Assembly (NCBI GenBank): GCA_023130215.1 | Contig: JAGMAN010000045.1 | Span: forward strand, 1 to 8,447 | DNA from: a bacterium | GTDB lineage: Bacteria > NPL-UPA2 > JAGMAN01 | Direction of reading: 5' to 3' | Length of the DNA stretch: 8,447 bases | Shown here: positions 1 to 5,346 of the stretch, piece by piece | Layout of the letters: each line of letters opens with the position of its first letter | Position numbering within the stretch: the stretch's first letter is position 1 | The notes under the pieces: generated by a model | What the model was told of the DNA's origin: nothing | Seen by the model: the letters and a program-made list of their open reading frames with translations, nothing else | Databases searched by the model: none | Made by a program: the position numbers and the translations under genes

Positions 1-573
1 ACCCGCCAGGAGCAGGCGGTGGTCATATTTCTGATTGGGGCGATTATCCTGGGAGGGGGAGCCCTTTACTACCGTCGGGTCATTCAGTCTAAGGTGGAGC
101 CACAGGTAGTGGGGGCTAAGATAAATGTTGAGGAATCTCAGCAGATCATGGTTGACATTGCCGGAGCAGTATGGAGGCCTGGAGTCTATACTTTCCAGGC
201 AGGGTCAAGGGTAAAGGATGCTGTGGATAAGGCCAGCCCCCGCAGCAACGCTAACCTGGAGTTACTCAATTTAGCTTCATCTTTGAGGGATGGACAGAAG
301 ATAGTGGTGCCTACCAAGATAAGTGAAGGAGATTCAAAGAAGAGTGCCTCCTCAGTGGAGAAGCTACCAGCTGGGCTGAAGAGGATAAACTTAAATACAG
401 CCAGTAAGGCAGAACTTGAAGCTCTTCCCGGGATTGGACCGGTGAGAGCCCTGGCCATCATTGAATACAGAACCCAGCATGGTGGATTTAAGAACATTGA
501 AGGGATTAAGAAGGTGGAGGGAGTCGGTGAGATTACCTTTAAGAAGGTAGAGAATCTCATCAGCGTTTATTAA
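1..573 (+). CDS. comEA: ComEA-like competence DNA-binding protein (5' partial)
   Basis: This is probably the membrane-anchored DNA receptor of natural transformation, which binds incoming dsDNA outside the cytoplasmic membrane and passes it to ComEC. Counting from the GTG at 19, residues 1-17 form one hydrophobic membrane anchor. Residues 42-98 match an SLBB domain (VDIAGAVWRPGVYTF). Residues 123-184 are the classic ComEA helix-hairpin-helix pair (INLNTASKAELEALPGIGP, then a second hairpin KKVEGVGEITFKKVENL). The frame stays open through base 1, reading TRQEQAV before the hydrophobic segment. Such a charged stretch is common before the anchor in this family, so the real start probably lies just outside the window and GTG 19 is internal. 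The gene ends 57 bp before the comEC membrane ORF, the usual comEA-comEC order. No promoter is visible. Confidence 0.93.
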   Translation, partial: TRQEQAVVIFLIGAIILGGGALYYRRVIQSKVEPQVVGAKINVEESQQIMVDIAGAVWRPGVYTFQAGSRVKDAVDKASPRSNANLELLNLASSLRDGQKIVVPTKISEGDSKKSASSVEKLPAGLKRINLNTASKAELEALPGIGPVRALAIIEYRTQHGGFKNIEGIKKVEGVGEITFKKVENLISVY

Positions 574-630
574 ATGGACCAGGATTATTGCCGTGGCCGA
601 TACTTTTGATGAGAATGCCTTTTTGCTAAT

Positions 631-2247
631 ATGCACCGCCCGCTGGTTGGAATTGCACTCTTCTATATAACAGGTATTTTCCTTGGTTTCTGTCTGGGCG
701 CTACCTTTCTCCACCCTAATTATTTACACCTTCCTCTTATCATGCTCTTCCTAACTATGGTCATCTCCTTCATCAAAAGAAAACCCAGCCTTAGCAACAT
801 CCTCATCCACATCTGTCTCTTATTTCTGGGCACGGTGGTCTATCTCCTGAAAGCTAACCCTTCTTATCCCGGACACATTTCAAATTTATTATTTGAGGGA
901 GAGGAGATGAAAAGAGTGGAACTGGAAGGGACGATTATTAAGGATCCGGAGGTGAGAAGCATTGGTAGGGGGGAGAAGGAGTCCAGGAACGACGATGAAA
1001 GAACATCAGAGAAGAGAACAATCCTCACTGTCAAAGCGGAAAGGATCAAGATACCCCTTTCGGCTCCCCCCTCACCCCTACCCTCTCCCAGGGGAGAGGG
1101 GAAAAAAGGAAAATGGGAGAAGGTGGCTGGGCTGGTGCAAATTTCAGTTTATAGGGAAGATGCGGCTTTCGACTACGGCAAGAGGATAAGGGTAAGCGGT
1201 TGCCTCAGACAGCCTCCTCTGCCGGAGAATCCAGGACAGTTTGACTACCGCAGTTATTTAGTTCGCAAAGGGGTCTATGCCCTCATGACTGTCCACCATA
1301 AAGGGCAGATTGAATCTCTTGGTATTGGCAAAGTGAATCCCTTCGCTAAGTTAGCCTTCCTCATTAAAGATAAAATGAAGAAAGTTCTTAAGGAGACTCT
1401 AAGATATCCCCAAGATGTCCTGCTGGCAGGGATTCTCTTAGGGGAACGGTGGGGAGTTCCTCAAGAGTTGAAAGAGGTATTCACTCAGACCGGGACAGTG
1501 CATATCTTAGCCATCTCCGGACTGCATGTTGGATTGGTAGTGGTAATCTTCATGGTCCTGTTACGGACTATTCGCATCCCCAGGAAAATAAGGGCTATGC
1601 TTACTATAGCTCTGGTCATTCTCTATGCTTTAGTCACCGGGGGACGCCCATCGGTCATCCGGGCTTCAATTATGGCCATAAGCATATTGAGCGCAGCCGC
1701 CATTGGACGTGATAGTGACCTGCTGAACAGCCTTTCTTTAGCCGCTCTCCTTATTTTAGCTGTTAATCCGTTAGAGCTATTTGATTCTGGCTTTCAGCTA
1801 TCCTTTGCCGCCGTCCTATCCATAATCTACCTGACGCCTAAGATAAATAGCCTTTTTCCGAAGGGCTATCCGCCAGCGACTGTCCTTAAGGGATACTTCT
1901 TGAGGTCACTCTCAGTAATATTAGCTGCCCAACTGGGCATCCTTCCACTCATCGCTTACTACTACAGCCTCTTCTCGCCAGTAGCTCTTGCCGCCAATTT
2001 CATTGTGGTTCCTCTGTTAGGAGTGGTGGTAGCCTTAGGTTTTAGCACCTGCCTCTCTGGTCTCCTCTTTCTCCCTTTAGCCCAGGTCTTTGGAGCAGCC
2101 AATGGGATAGTTCTAAGCGGGGTAGTAGGTTCAGTTAAATTTTTAGCTTCTCTACCGCTGGCTTTTATCTACTTAGGCAGTCCCCGAATAGAATTTATAG
2201 TCATATACTATCTTGCCCTGGGAGCAATTTTCTATGCGATTAAGTAA
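631..2247 (+). CDS. comEC: ComEC/Rec2 N-terminal membrane channel part
   Basis: This is the membrane part of the DNA-uptake channel ComEC, 538 residues. Hydrophobic segments at about 4-26, 32-47 and 57-73 are followed by a soluble DUF4131/OB-like region (about 85-235, with NPGQFDYRSYLVRKGVYAL). The polytopic competence domain follows, with its hallmark HILAISGLHVGLVVV starting at residue 291 and GGRPSVIRASIM further on. Full-length ComEC proteins continue into a metallo-beta-lactamase domain; here that domain is a separate overlapping ORF. Residues 146-158 (PPSPLPSPRGEG) come from a GC-rich palindromic repeat at 1066-1101 and interrupt the expected strand-to-strand join between KAERIK and VAGLVQ. 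A charged, low-complexity stretch (residues about 109-127) may be a second insertion. ATG 631 is the first ATG after an in-frame stop at 610-612 and suits the family N-terminus, but no good SD site precedes it. Confidence 0.93.
   Translation: MHRPLVGIALFYITGIFLGFCLGATFLHPNYLHLPLIMLFLTMVISFIKRKPSLSNILIHICLLFLGTVVYLLKANPSYPGHISNLLFEGEEMKRVELEGTIIKDPEVRSIGRGEKESRNDDERTSEKRTILTVKAERIKIPLSAPPSPLPSPRGEGKKGKWEKVAGLVQISVYREDAAFDYGKRIRVSGCLRQPPLPENPGQFDYRSYLVRKGVYALMTVHHKGQIESLGIGKVNPFAKLAFLIKDKMKKVLKETLRYPQDVLLAGILLGERWGVPQELKEVFTQTGTVHILAISGLHVGLVVVIFMVLLRTIRIPRKIRAMLTIALVILYALVTGGRPSVIRASIMAISILSAAAIGRDSDLLNSLSLAALLILAVNPLELFDSGFQLSFAAVLSIIYLTPKINSLFPKGYPPATVLKGYFLRSLSVILAAQLGILPLIAYYYSLFSPVALAANFIVVPLLGVVVALGFSTCLSGLLFLPLAQVFGAANGIVLSGVVGSVKFLASLPLAFIYLGSPRIEFIVIYYLALGAIFYAIK
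1066..1101. repeat. GC-rich palindromic repeat inside comEC
   Basis: A C-rich lead (CCCCCCTCACCCCTA) runs into a perfect inverted repeat, CCCTCTCCC (1081-1089) paired with GGGAGAGGG (1092-1100) across a 2-nt loop. From memory, this resembles the interspersed 'CCCTCACCC...CCCTCTCCC' palindromes found in many bacterial genomes, which when read through give peptides like PLPSPRGEG. Here it lies in frame inside the soluble domain of comEC. Base composition differs sharply from the surrounding gene. The assignment to a dispersed family is inference from one copy. Confidence 0.75.
2220..2224 (+). promoter_or_regulatory. Shine-Dalgarno site for the ComEC MBL ORF
   Basis: GGGAG lies 9 nt before ATG 2234, inside the end of the upstream ORF. 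It favours ATG 2234 over the in-frame TTG at 2213, which has no comparable site, and it suggests the second ORF is translated on its own by coupling rather than being only the tail of a broken gene. Confidence 0.6.
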
Positions 2248-3100
2248 ATTCCTAATACTCCTGCTGACCGCTTTAGCCGTCCTAATCTGGGGACTCGTCC
2301 TTCATCAACCTTCTCATCTCTTAAAGGTAACTTTCCTTGATGTAGGGCAAGGAGACTCTGCCTTTATCCAGTTTCCCTGCGGTGGAAACATGCTCATTGA
2401 CGGTGGCCAGGGAGGCCGTTACGATATGGGTAAGAAGGTCCTCACCCCATTTCTTCGAAGAAAAGGAGTGAGGAAGATAGATACTCTCTTACTCACCCAT
2501 CCTCACGCTGACCACGTGGGTGGACTTGCAACGGTGCTCAGAAACTTCAAGGTAGGACTGGTTCTGGAAAGCGGTCAATCCCACACCACCTACTCCTACG
2601 AGGAATTTCTAAGATTGGTTGAGGAAAGAAGGATAAATTATCGGGTGGTTAAAGCCGGCGAAAGGATAGAGGGATATGAAGAGGTAGAGATTCAGATTTT
2701 GAATCCTCCTCCCACCCTCCTGGAAGGAACAAGGTCCGATCTCAACAACAACTCAGTGGTTTTAAAGATAGCATATAGGAAGGTAAGCCTTCTCTTAAGT
2801 GCTGACATAGAGAGGGAGGCAGAAAATAGATTGCTCAGATATGGGCAGTTGCTGAAGAGCACTGCAGTTAAAGTCCCTCACCAGGGAAGCCGTTCCTCGA
2901 GCACCAAGCCTTTCCTGGATCTGGTTGACCCTGAGGTAGCTATCATCTCAGTGGGAAAGCATAATCCCTTCGGCCATCCTTCGCCCATCGTCCTAAAGAG
3001 GTATGAGGAGATGGGGACAAAGGTCTATCGAACAGATAGACAGGGAGCGGTGACCTTTATTAGCGATGGAAGGAAGTTCTGGATTAAAACGATGAAGTAG
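2234..3100 (+). CDS. ComEC C-terminal metallo-beta-lactamase domain as a separate protein
   Basis: This is a 288-residue protein with one membrane segment (about 6-23) followed by the metallo-beta-lactamase domain that normally ends ComEC and is thought to degrade or process the non-transported DNA strand. Motifs: VTFLDVGQGDSAFIQ (32-46), IDGG (55-58), metal-binding THPHADHVGG with H89, H91, D93 and H94, the family stretch LNNNSVVLKI (170-179), D191, and VPHQGS (214-219). The last motif is usually HHGS, so the second histidine is replaced by Gln217. GHPSP and a YRTDRQGAV-type ending complete the fold. It overlaps the membrane ORF by 14 nt in the +1 frame. ATG 2234 is chosen over TTG 2213 for its SD site. 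It may be a genuine split gene, a frameshifted ComEC, or a sequencing error in the TTTT run just before the start. Confidence 0.9.
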   Translation: MRLSKFLILLLTALAVLIWGLVLHQPSHLLKVTFLDVGQGDSAFIQFPCGGNMLIDGGQGGRYDMGKKVLTPFLRRKGVRKIDTLLLTHPHADHVGGLATVLRNFKVGLVLESGQSHTTYSYEEFLRLVEERRINYRVVKAGERIEGYEEVEIQILNPPPTLLEGTRSDLNNNSVVLKIAYRKVSLLLSADIEREAENRLLRYGQLLKSTAVKVPHQGSRSSSTKPFLDLVDPEVAIISVGKHNPFGHPSPIVLKRYEEMGTKVYRTDRQGAVTFISDGRKFWIKTMK

Positions 3101-3114
3101 TTAATTTGTCCTTT

Positions 3115-4242
3115 TCACTTTCCAGATGATGCCAGGGCGGCCGCCCCTAAGATACCTGCATTCTCCAGCTTTGAGATCTCTATTCTGACATCCTCTGAAG
3201 AAACTACACTTTGCATCCCCCTATATTTCTTTATCGCTTTTTCCACCAGTCTCTTCCACCTGATTCCCATCTTGCCTGCTATTACTACTATTTCTGGGTC
3301 AAAAGCCTGTACTGCATTTCTTATCCCCTCGGCAAGAGCATAGGCTGTCTCATCTTCGATCTTTAAGGCTAATTCATCTCCTTCATCTCCCGCCAGGGAT
3401 ACATGCCTGGCTTCAACATATTCAACCTTCTCATCATCGGATTTAGATTGTATCCCGAGGCTTCGAAGACTTCCATCCTTCTCCACCATCTCTATGATCT
3501 TGGTTTTTCTCCCTTGAGTTAGTATTTTCTTAATCCTCTCTTTGGCTACATCACTAACAGCAGTAGCTGAGGCATGCGCCTCCAGACAATCAGGATGCCC
3601 ACAGGCGCACCTTCTACTTTTTCTTCCTGGTGGTAATGCTATAGTTATGTGTCCTAATTCAGCTCCTCTGAACTTGTGTCCGGTAATCTTTGTTGGAATA
3701 TCTGTCCTGGGATGGGCATGGATTACTCCACCGCCCACACCAGTCCCCAATGTATAAACTACTAAATTATGACCGGCTCTACCCCAGCCACCGAAGATTC
3801 TTTCCCCATCAGCGGCCGCATTGGCGTCGTTATCAACGAAGGTTGGCAGGCCTAATTCTTTTTCAGTAATCTTCCCTATGGCCAGACCTTTGAACCCGGG
3901 CAGGTTATGAGCATCGCCAACCGCTTCATTATAGCCATCCCATGAAGGACAGCCAATCCCGATTCCTCTAAATTGAGACTTTCGCTTACAGCACTCGCGC
4001 TTCCAGCACTCGTAAGACGTGTTTGCTTTGCTCTCCTCAATCAACTCATTTATTGCACTTATCATCCTCTTAATGAATTGAGCTGGCCCAGAGCCTGCAT
4101 CTGTTTCCATCTCCTTCTGATGGATTATTTTACCAGAGGAAGTAACAATTCCCAGTTTGACCGTTGTTGCTCCGATGTCTATTCCAACGCTTGCAGCACT
4201 CGCGCTTCCAGCACTCGTAAGACGTGTAGAATATTCAGACAT
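3115..4242 (-). CDS. ROK-family sugar kinase (glucokinase-like)
   Basis: This is a cytoplasmic ATP-dependent sugar kinase of the ROK family, probably acting on glucose or an N-acetylhexosamine; the sequence does not settle which. Visible: N-terminal phosphate loop DIGATTVKLGIV (22-33), VDNDANAA with the likely catalytic base Asp139, glycine-rich LGTGVGGGVI, ExGH signature E195-G197-H198, and the structural zinc site H198, C212, C214, C219 (CACGHPDCLE). At 375 residues it is longer than most family members (about 300-320). Part of the excess is two copies of one 40-bp element, adding residues about 6-18 (TRLTSAGSASAAS) and 74-86 (NTSYECWKRECCK). Removing the first would give MSEYSVGIDIGATT, a normal ROK start. 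The gene faces away from rdgB and converges on comEC with 14 bp between, with no terminator hairpin visible there. Confidence 0.92.
   Translation of the reverse strand: MSEYSTRLTSAGSASAASVGIDIGATTVKLGIVTSSGKIIHQKEMETDAGSGPAQFIKRMISAINELIEESKANTSYECWKRECCKRKSQFRGIGIGCPSWDGYNEAVGDAHNLPGFKGLAIGKITEKELGLPTFVDNDANAAADGERIFGGWGRAGHNLVVYTLGTGVGGGVIHAHPRTDIPTKITGHKFRGAELGHITIALPPGRKSRRCACGHPDCLEAHASATAVSDVAKERIKKILTQGRKTKIIEMVEKDGSLRSLGIQSKSDDEKVEYVEARHVSLAGDEGDELALKIEDETAYALAEGIRNAVQAFDPEIVVIAGKMGIRWKRLVEKAIKKYRGMQSVVSSEDVRIEISKLENAGILGAAALASSGK
3983..4022 (-). repeat. 40-bp intragenic element, copy 1 (inside ROK kinase)
   Basis: This is 39/40 identical to 4188-4227; the only difference is position 3988 versus 4193. 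On the coding strand it contains two tandem 15-bp units, GAGTGCTGGAAGCGC and GAGTGCTGTAAGCGA. It is translated here as about NTSYECWKRECCK, adding three cysteines and a tryptophan. This is a different frame from copy 2. Confidence 0.9.
4188..4227 (-). repeat. 40-bp intragenic element, copy 2 (ROK N-terminus)
   Basis: This is the second copy of the element at 3983-4022, 205 bp away in the same orientation. It is read here as TRLTSAGSASAAS between MSEYS and VGIDIGATT. The reading frame relative to the element is shifted by one base from copy 1, yet both keep the gene open. The net addition seems to be a multiple of three (about 39 nt). Confidence 0.9.
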
Positions 4243-4254
4243 AAAAATATGAAT

Positions 4255-4259
4255 CCTCC
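4255..4259 (-). promoter_or_regulatory. Shine-Dalgarno site of the ROK kinase
   Basis: GGAGG on the minus strand lies 12 nt before ATG 4242, slightly farther than the ideal 6-9 nt. No better in-frame start lies closer to it, and the start agrees with the ROK N-terminus once the inserted element is discounted. Confidence 0.6.
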
Positions 4260-4266
4260 AGGCTCT

Positions 4267-4295
4267 ATCTTACTACCACTGGCAGAAGTTGTCAA
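4267..4295 (-). promoter_or_regulatory. Promoter for the ROK kinase
   Basis: On the minus strand, TTGACA (4295-4290, perfect -35), a 17-bp spacer, then TAAGAT (4272-4267, 4/6 match to the -10 consensus). This would start a transcript about 15-20 nt before the ROK start codon. It is divergent from the rdgB promoter. Confidence 0.6.
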
Positions 4296-4319
4296 TTCCA
4301 TTTCACAAATCCATTTCAC
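4294..4319. repeat. 13-bp tandem repeat between divergent promoters
   Basis: AATTCCATTTCAC (4294-4306) is followed directly by AAATCCATTTCAC (4307-4319), 12/13 identical. The pair fills the space between the ROK -35 box (overlapping it by 2 bp) and the rdgB -35 box (ending 2 bp before it). That position would suit a regulator binding site, but this is inference and no regulator gene is in the window. Confidence 0.5.
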
Positions 4320-4321
4320 TA

Positions 4322-4350
4322 TTGACACCTCCTCAGAGAGAGGGTATAAT
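4322..4350 (+). promoter_or_regulatory. Consensus sigma70 promoter for rdgB
   Basis: TTGACA (4322-4327), exactly 17 bp, then TATAAT (4345-4350): a perfect match to both housekeeping promoter boxes. Transcription would begin near 4357, giving a leader of about 25 nt with GAGGAG (4371-4376) 6 nt before the GTG start of rdgB. Confidence 0.85.
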
Positions 4351-4382
4351 TGCAACGGTAGGAAGAGGGTGAGGAGAGCTCT

Positions 4383-4970
4383 GTGGTAGAAGTGGTCATA
4401 GCCAGTAGAAATTATAATAAAATAAGAGAGGTTAAAGAAATATTAAAGGGACTTGATATAAAATTTCTCTCTCTTAAGAATTTTGCCGACTTTCCAAAAA
4501 CAGAAGAAGATGGGAATACTTTTAATGAAAATGCTCTTAAGAAGGCCCGGGAAATGGCAAAATGGACAGGCAGACTTACCCTGGCCGAGGATTCAGGAAT
4601 AGAAGTTGACTGTTTGGGAGGTGCCCCAGGAGTTCTTTCAGCCAGGTTTGCTTCCACTGACAGGAAAAGGAATCTAAAGCTCTTAAAATTGTTAGAGGGT
4701 GTGCCCCTTTCTAAGAGAAAAGCAAGGTTCAGATCCGCCGTAGCCCTGGCTAATCCAAAAGGTTGGACAAGGGTGGTAGGAGGGAGTTGTCGGGGAAGAA
4801 TCAGTTTTAAGCCAAGGGGCAACAGTGGATTTGGCTATGACCCCATATTCATAATTCCAAAATATAATAAGACTTTCGGCGAATTAGGTTATCCTCTTAA
4901 AAATAAGCTCAGTCATCGGGCAAGAGCTCTCCAAAAAACAAGGAAAATCCTGGAAAGCCTGCAGGCTTGA
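4383..4970 (+). CDS. rdgB: XTP/dITP diphosphatase (RdgB/HAM1 family)
   Basis: This enzyme hydrolyses non-canonical purine nucleotides (dITP, ITP, XTP) to monophosphates and pyrophosphate, keeping deaminated bases out of DNA and RNA. At 195 residues it has normal family length. Motifs: substrate-binding IASRNYNK (6-13), AEDSGIEVD with the likely catalytic/metal Asp70, GAPGVLSARF, FGYDP (150-154) and the C-terminal SHRARAL (177-183). The GTG start at 4383 has a strong SD (GAGGAG) at 6 nt spacing, and translation from it gives the expected first beta strand VEVVIASRN. It is the first gene after a consensus promoter. No terminator separates it from the cold-shock gene, so read-through is likely. 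The -35 box of the next promoter overlaps its stop codon. Confidence 0.96.
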   Translation: MVEVVIASRNYNKIREVKEILKGLDIKFLSLKNFADFPKTEEDGNTFNENALKKAREMAKWTGRLTLAEDSGIEVDCLGGAPGVLSARFASTDRKRNLKLLKLLEGVPLSKRKARFRSAVALANPKGWTRVVGGSCRGRISFKPRGNSGFGYDPIFIIPKYNKTFGELGYPLKNKLSHRARALQKTRKILESLQA

Positions 4971-4995
4971 CGGAGTTAAATGGGCGTGGTATAAG
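4967..4995 (+). promoter_or_regulatory. Promoter for the cold-shock gene
   Basis: TTGACG (4967-4972) overlaps the rdgB stop codon; after 17 bp comes TATAAG (4990-4995), preceded by TG at 4987-4988 (extended -10). Both boxes match 5/6. The start would be near 5002, giving a 5' leader of about 55 nt and a transcript of about 300 nt to the terminator. Confidence 0.7.
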
Positions 4996-5002
4996 GGTAA
5001 AA

Positions 5003-5020
5003 GCGAGAAGGGCGACTCGC
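5003..5020 (+). promoter_or_regulatory. Small hairpin at the 5' end of the csp leader
   Basis: GCGAG (5003-5007) can pair with CTCGC (5016-5020) around an 8-nt loop. It would sit at the very 5' end of the predicted csp transcript, where hairpins often protect mRNA. The stem is short and the claim depends on the predicted transcription start. Confidence 0.3.
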
Positions 5021-5041
5021 AGGAGATGAAACAAGGAGGTG

Positions 5042-5074
5042 AGGGAAAGTTAAAGTATGAAAGGGAAAGTTAAA
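5042..5074 (+). repeat. 13-bp direct repeat flanking the csp start
   Basis: AGGGAAAGTTAAA occurs at 5042-5054 and again at 5062-5074, 20 bp apart. The second copy encodes codons 3-6 (GKVK); the first lies in the leader between the SD site and ATG. The 20-bp shift is not a multiple of three, so it is not simple coding duplication. Confidence 0.7.
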
Positions 5075-5254
5075 TGGTTCAATGAAAAGAAAGGATATGG
5101 TTTCATTGAACGAGAAGATGGTGATGATGTGTTCATCCATTTTTCTGCTATCACTGGAGGAGGATTCAAAACCCTGGGTGAAGGTCAGGAAGTTGAGTTC
5201 GATGTAGCTGATGGTGAAAAAGGACCACAGGCAGCCAACGTGGTTAGATTATAA
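5057..5254 (+). CDS. csp: Cold-shock domain protein (CspA family)
   Basis: This is a 65-residue single-domain nucleic-acid-binding protein that melts RNA secondary structure. It is a normal-length CspA-type beta barrel: [13 protein letters not shown] (6-18) contains RNP1, and [10 protein letters not shown] (23-32) contains RNP2, with the usual [17 protein letters not shown] ending. It has its own promoter and terminator, so it is likely made as a short abundant monocistronic RNA. The start is fixed by the family N-terminus MKGKVKWF and by an upstream in-frame TAA at 5051-5053. The strong SD GGAGG (5035-5039) is 17 nt away, unusually far. A 13-bp direct repeat (5042-5054 and 5062-5074) spans the start codon and may account for the extra spacing. 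Confidence 0.96.
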   Translation: MKGKVKWFNEKKGYGFIEREDGDDVFIHFSAITGGGFKTLGEGQEVEFDVADGEKGPQAANVVRL

Positions 5255-5269
5255 ATTCTAGCCTGAGTT

Positions 5270-5305
5270 GACCCTTGACATCTGAGATGTCAAGGGTCTT
5301 TTTTT
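5270..5305 (+). terminator. Intrinsic terminator after csp
   Basis: The 13-bp perfect stem GACCCTTGACATC (5270-5282) and GATGTCAAGGGTC (5286-5298), with a 3-nt loop TGA, is followed directly by seven T residues (5299-5305). It ends the csp transcript 15 bp after its stop codon and isolates the tyrS operon. Confidence 0.95.
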
Positions 5306-5308
5306 ATC

Positions 5309-5337
5309 TTGCAAAGGTGATATGCATGTGCTAAAGT
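5309..5337 (+). promoter_or_regulatory. Possible promoter for the tyrS operon
   Basis: TTGCAA (5309-5314), 17 bp, then TAAAGT (5332-5337) with the extended -10 dinucleotide TG at 5329-5330. Each hexamer matches 4/6. Some promoter is needed here because a strong terminator lies just upstream. The predicted start (about 5344) is almost at the tyrS ATG. Confidence 0.4.
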
Positions 5338-5346
5338 AAAACAGCA

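Noticed and set aside
574-609. 11-codon ORF between comEA and comEC
   Set aside because: It has no ribosome site and no recognisable peptide; it is just the 57-bp spacer read from a chance ATG.
3101-3114. Bidirectional terminator between comEC and the ROK gene
   Set aside because: The 14-bp gap and its flanks show no stem-loop followed by a T-run on either strand.
3135-3146. Perfect 12-bp palindrome GGGCGGCCGCCC near the end of the ROK gene, and another GCGGCCGC at about 3812
   Set aside because: Both are explained by runs of alanine and glycine codons in conserved ROK positions (GAAAL and NAAAD); there is no sign of a regulatory or mobile role.
3973-4389. Long + strand ORF opposite the ROK gene, crossing the divergent promoters
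   Set aside because: It is a shadow of the ROK gene: it contains the 40-bp elements read in antisense, lacks family features and runs over both promoters.
5322-5339. Micro-ORF MHVLK before tyrS as a leader peptide
   Set aside because: It has no tyrosine codons, its SD is too close, and there is no attenuator hairpin between it and tyrS.
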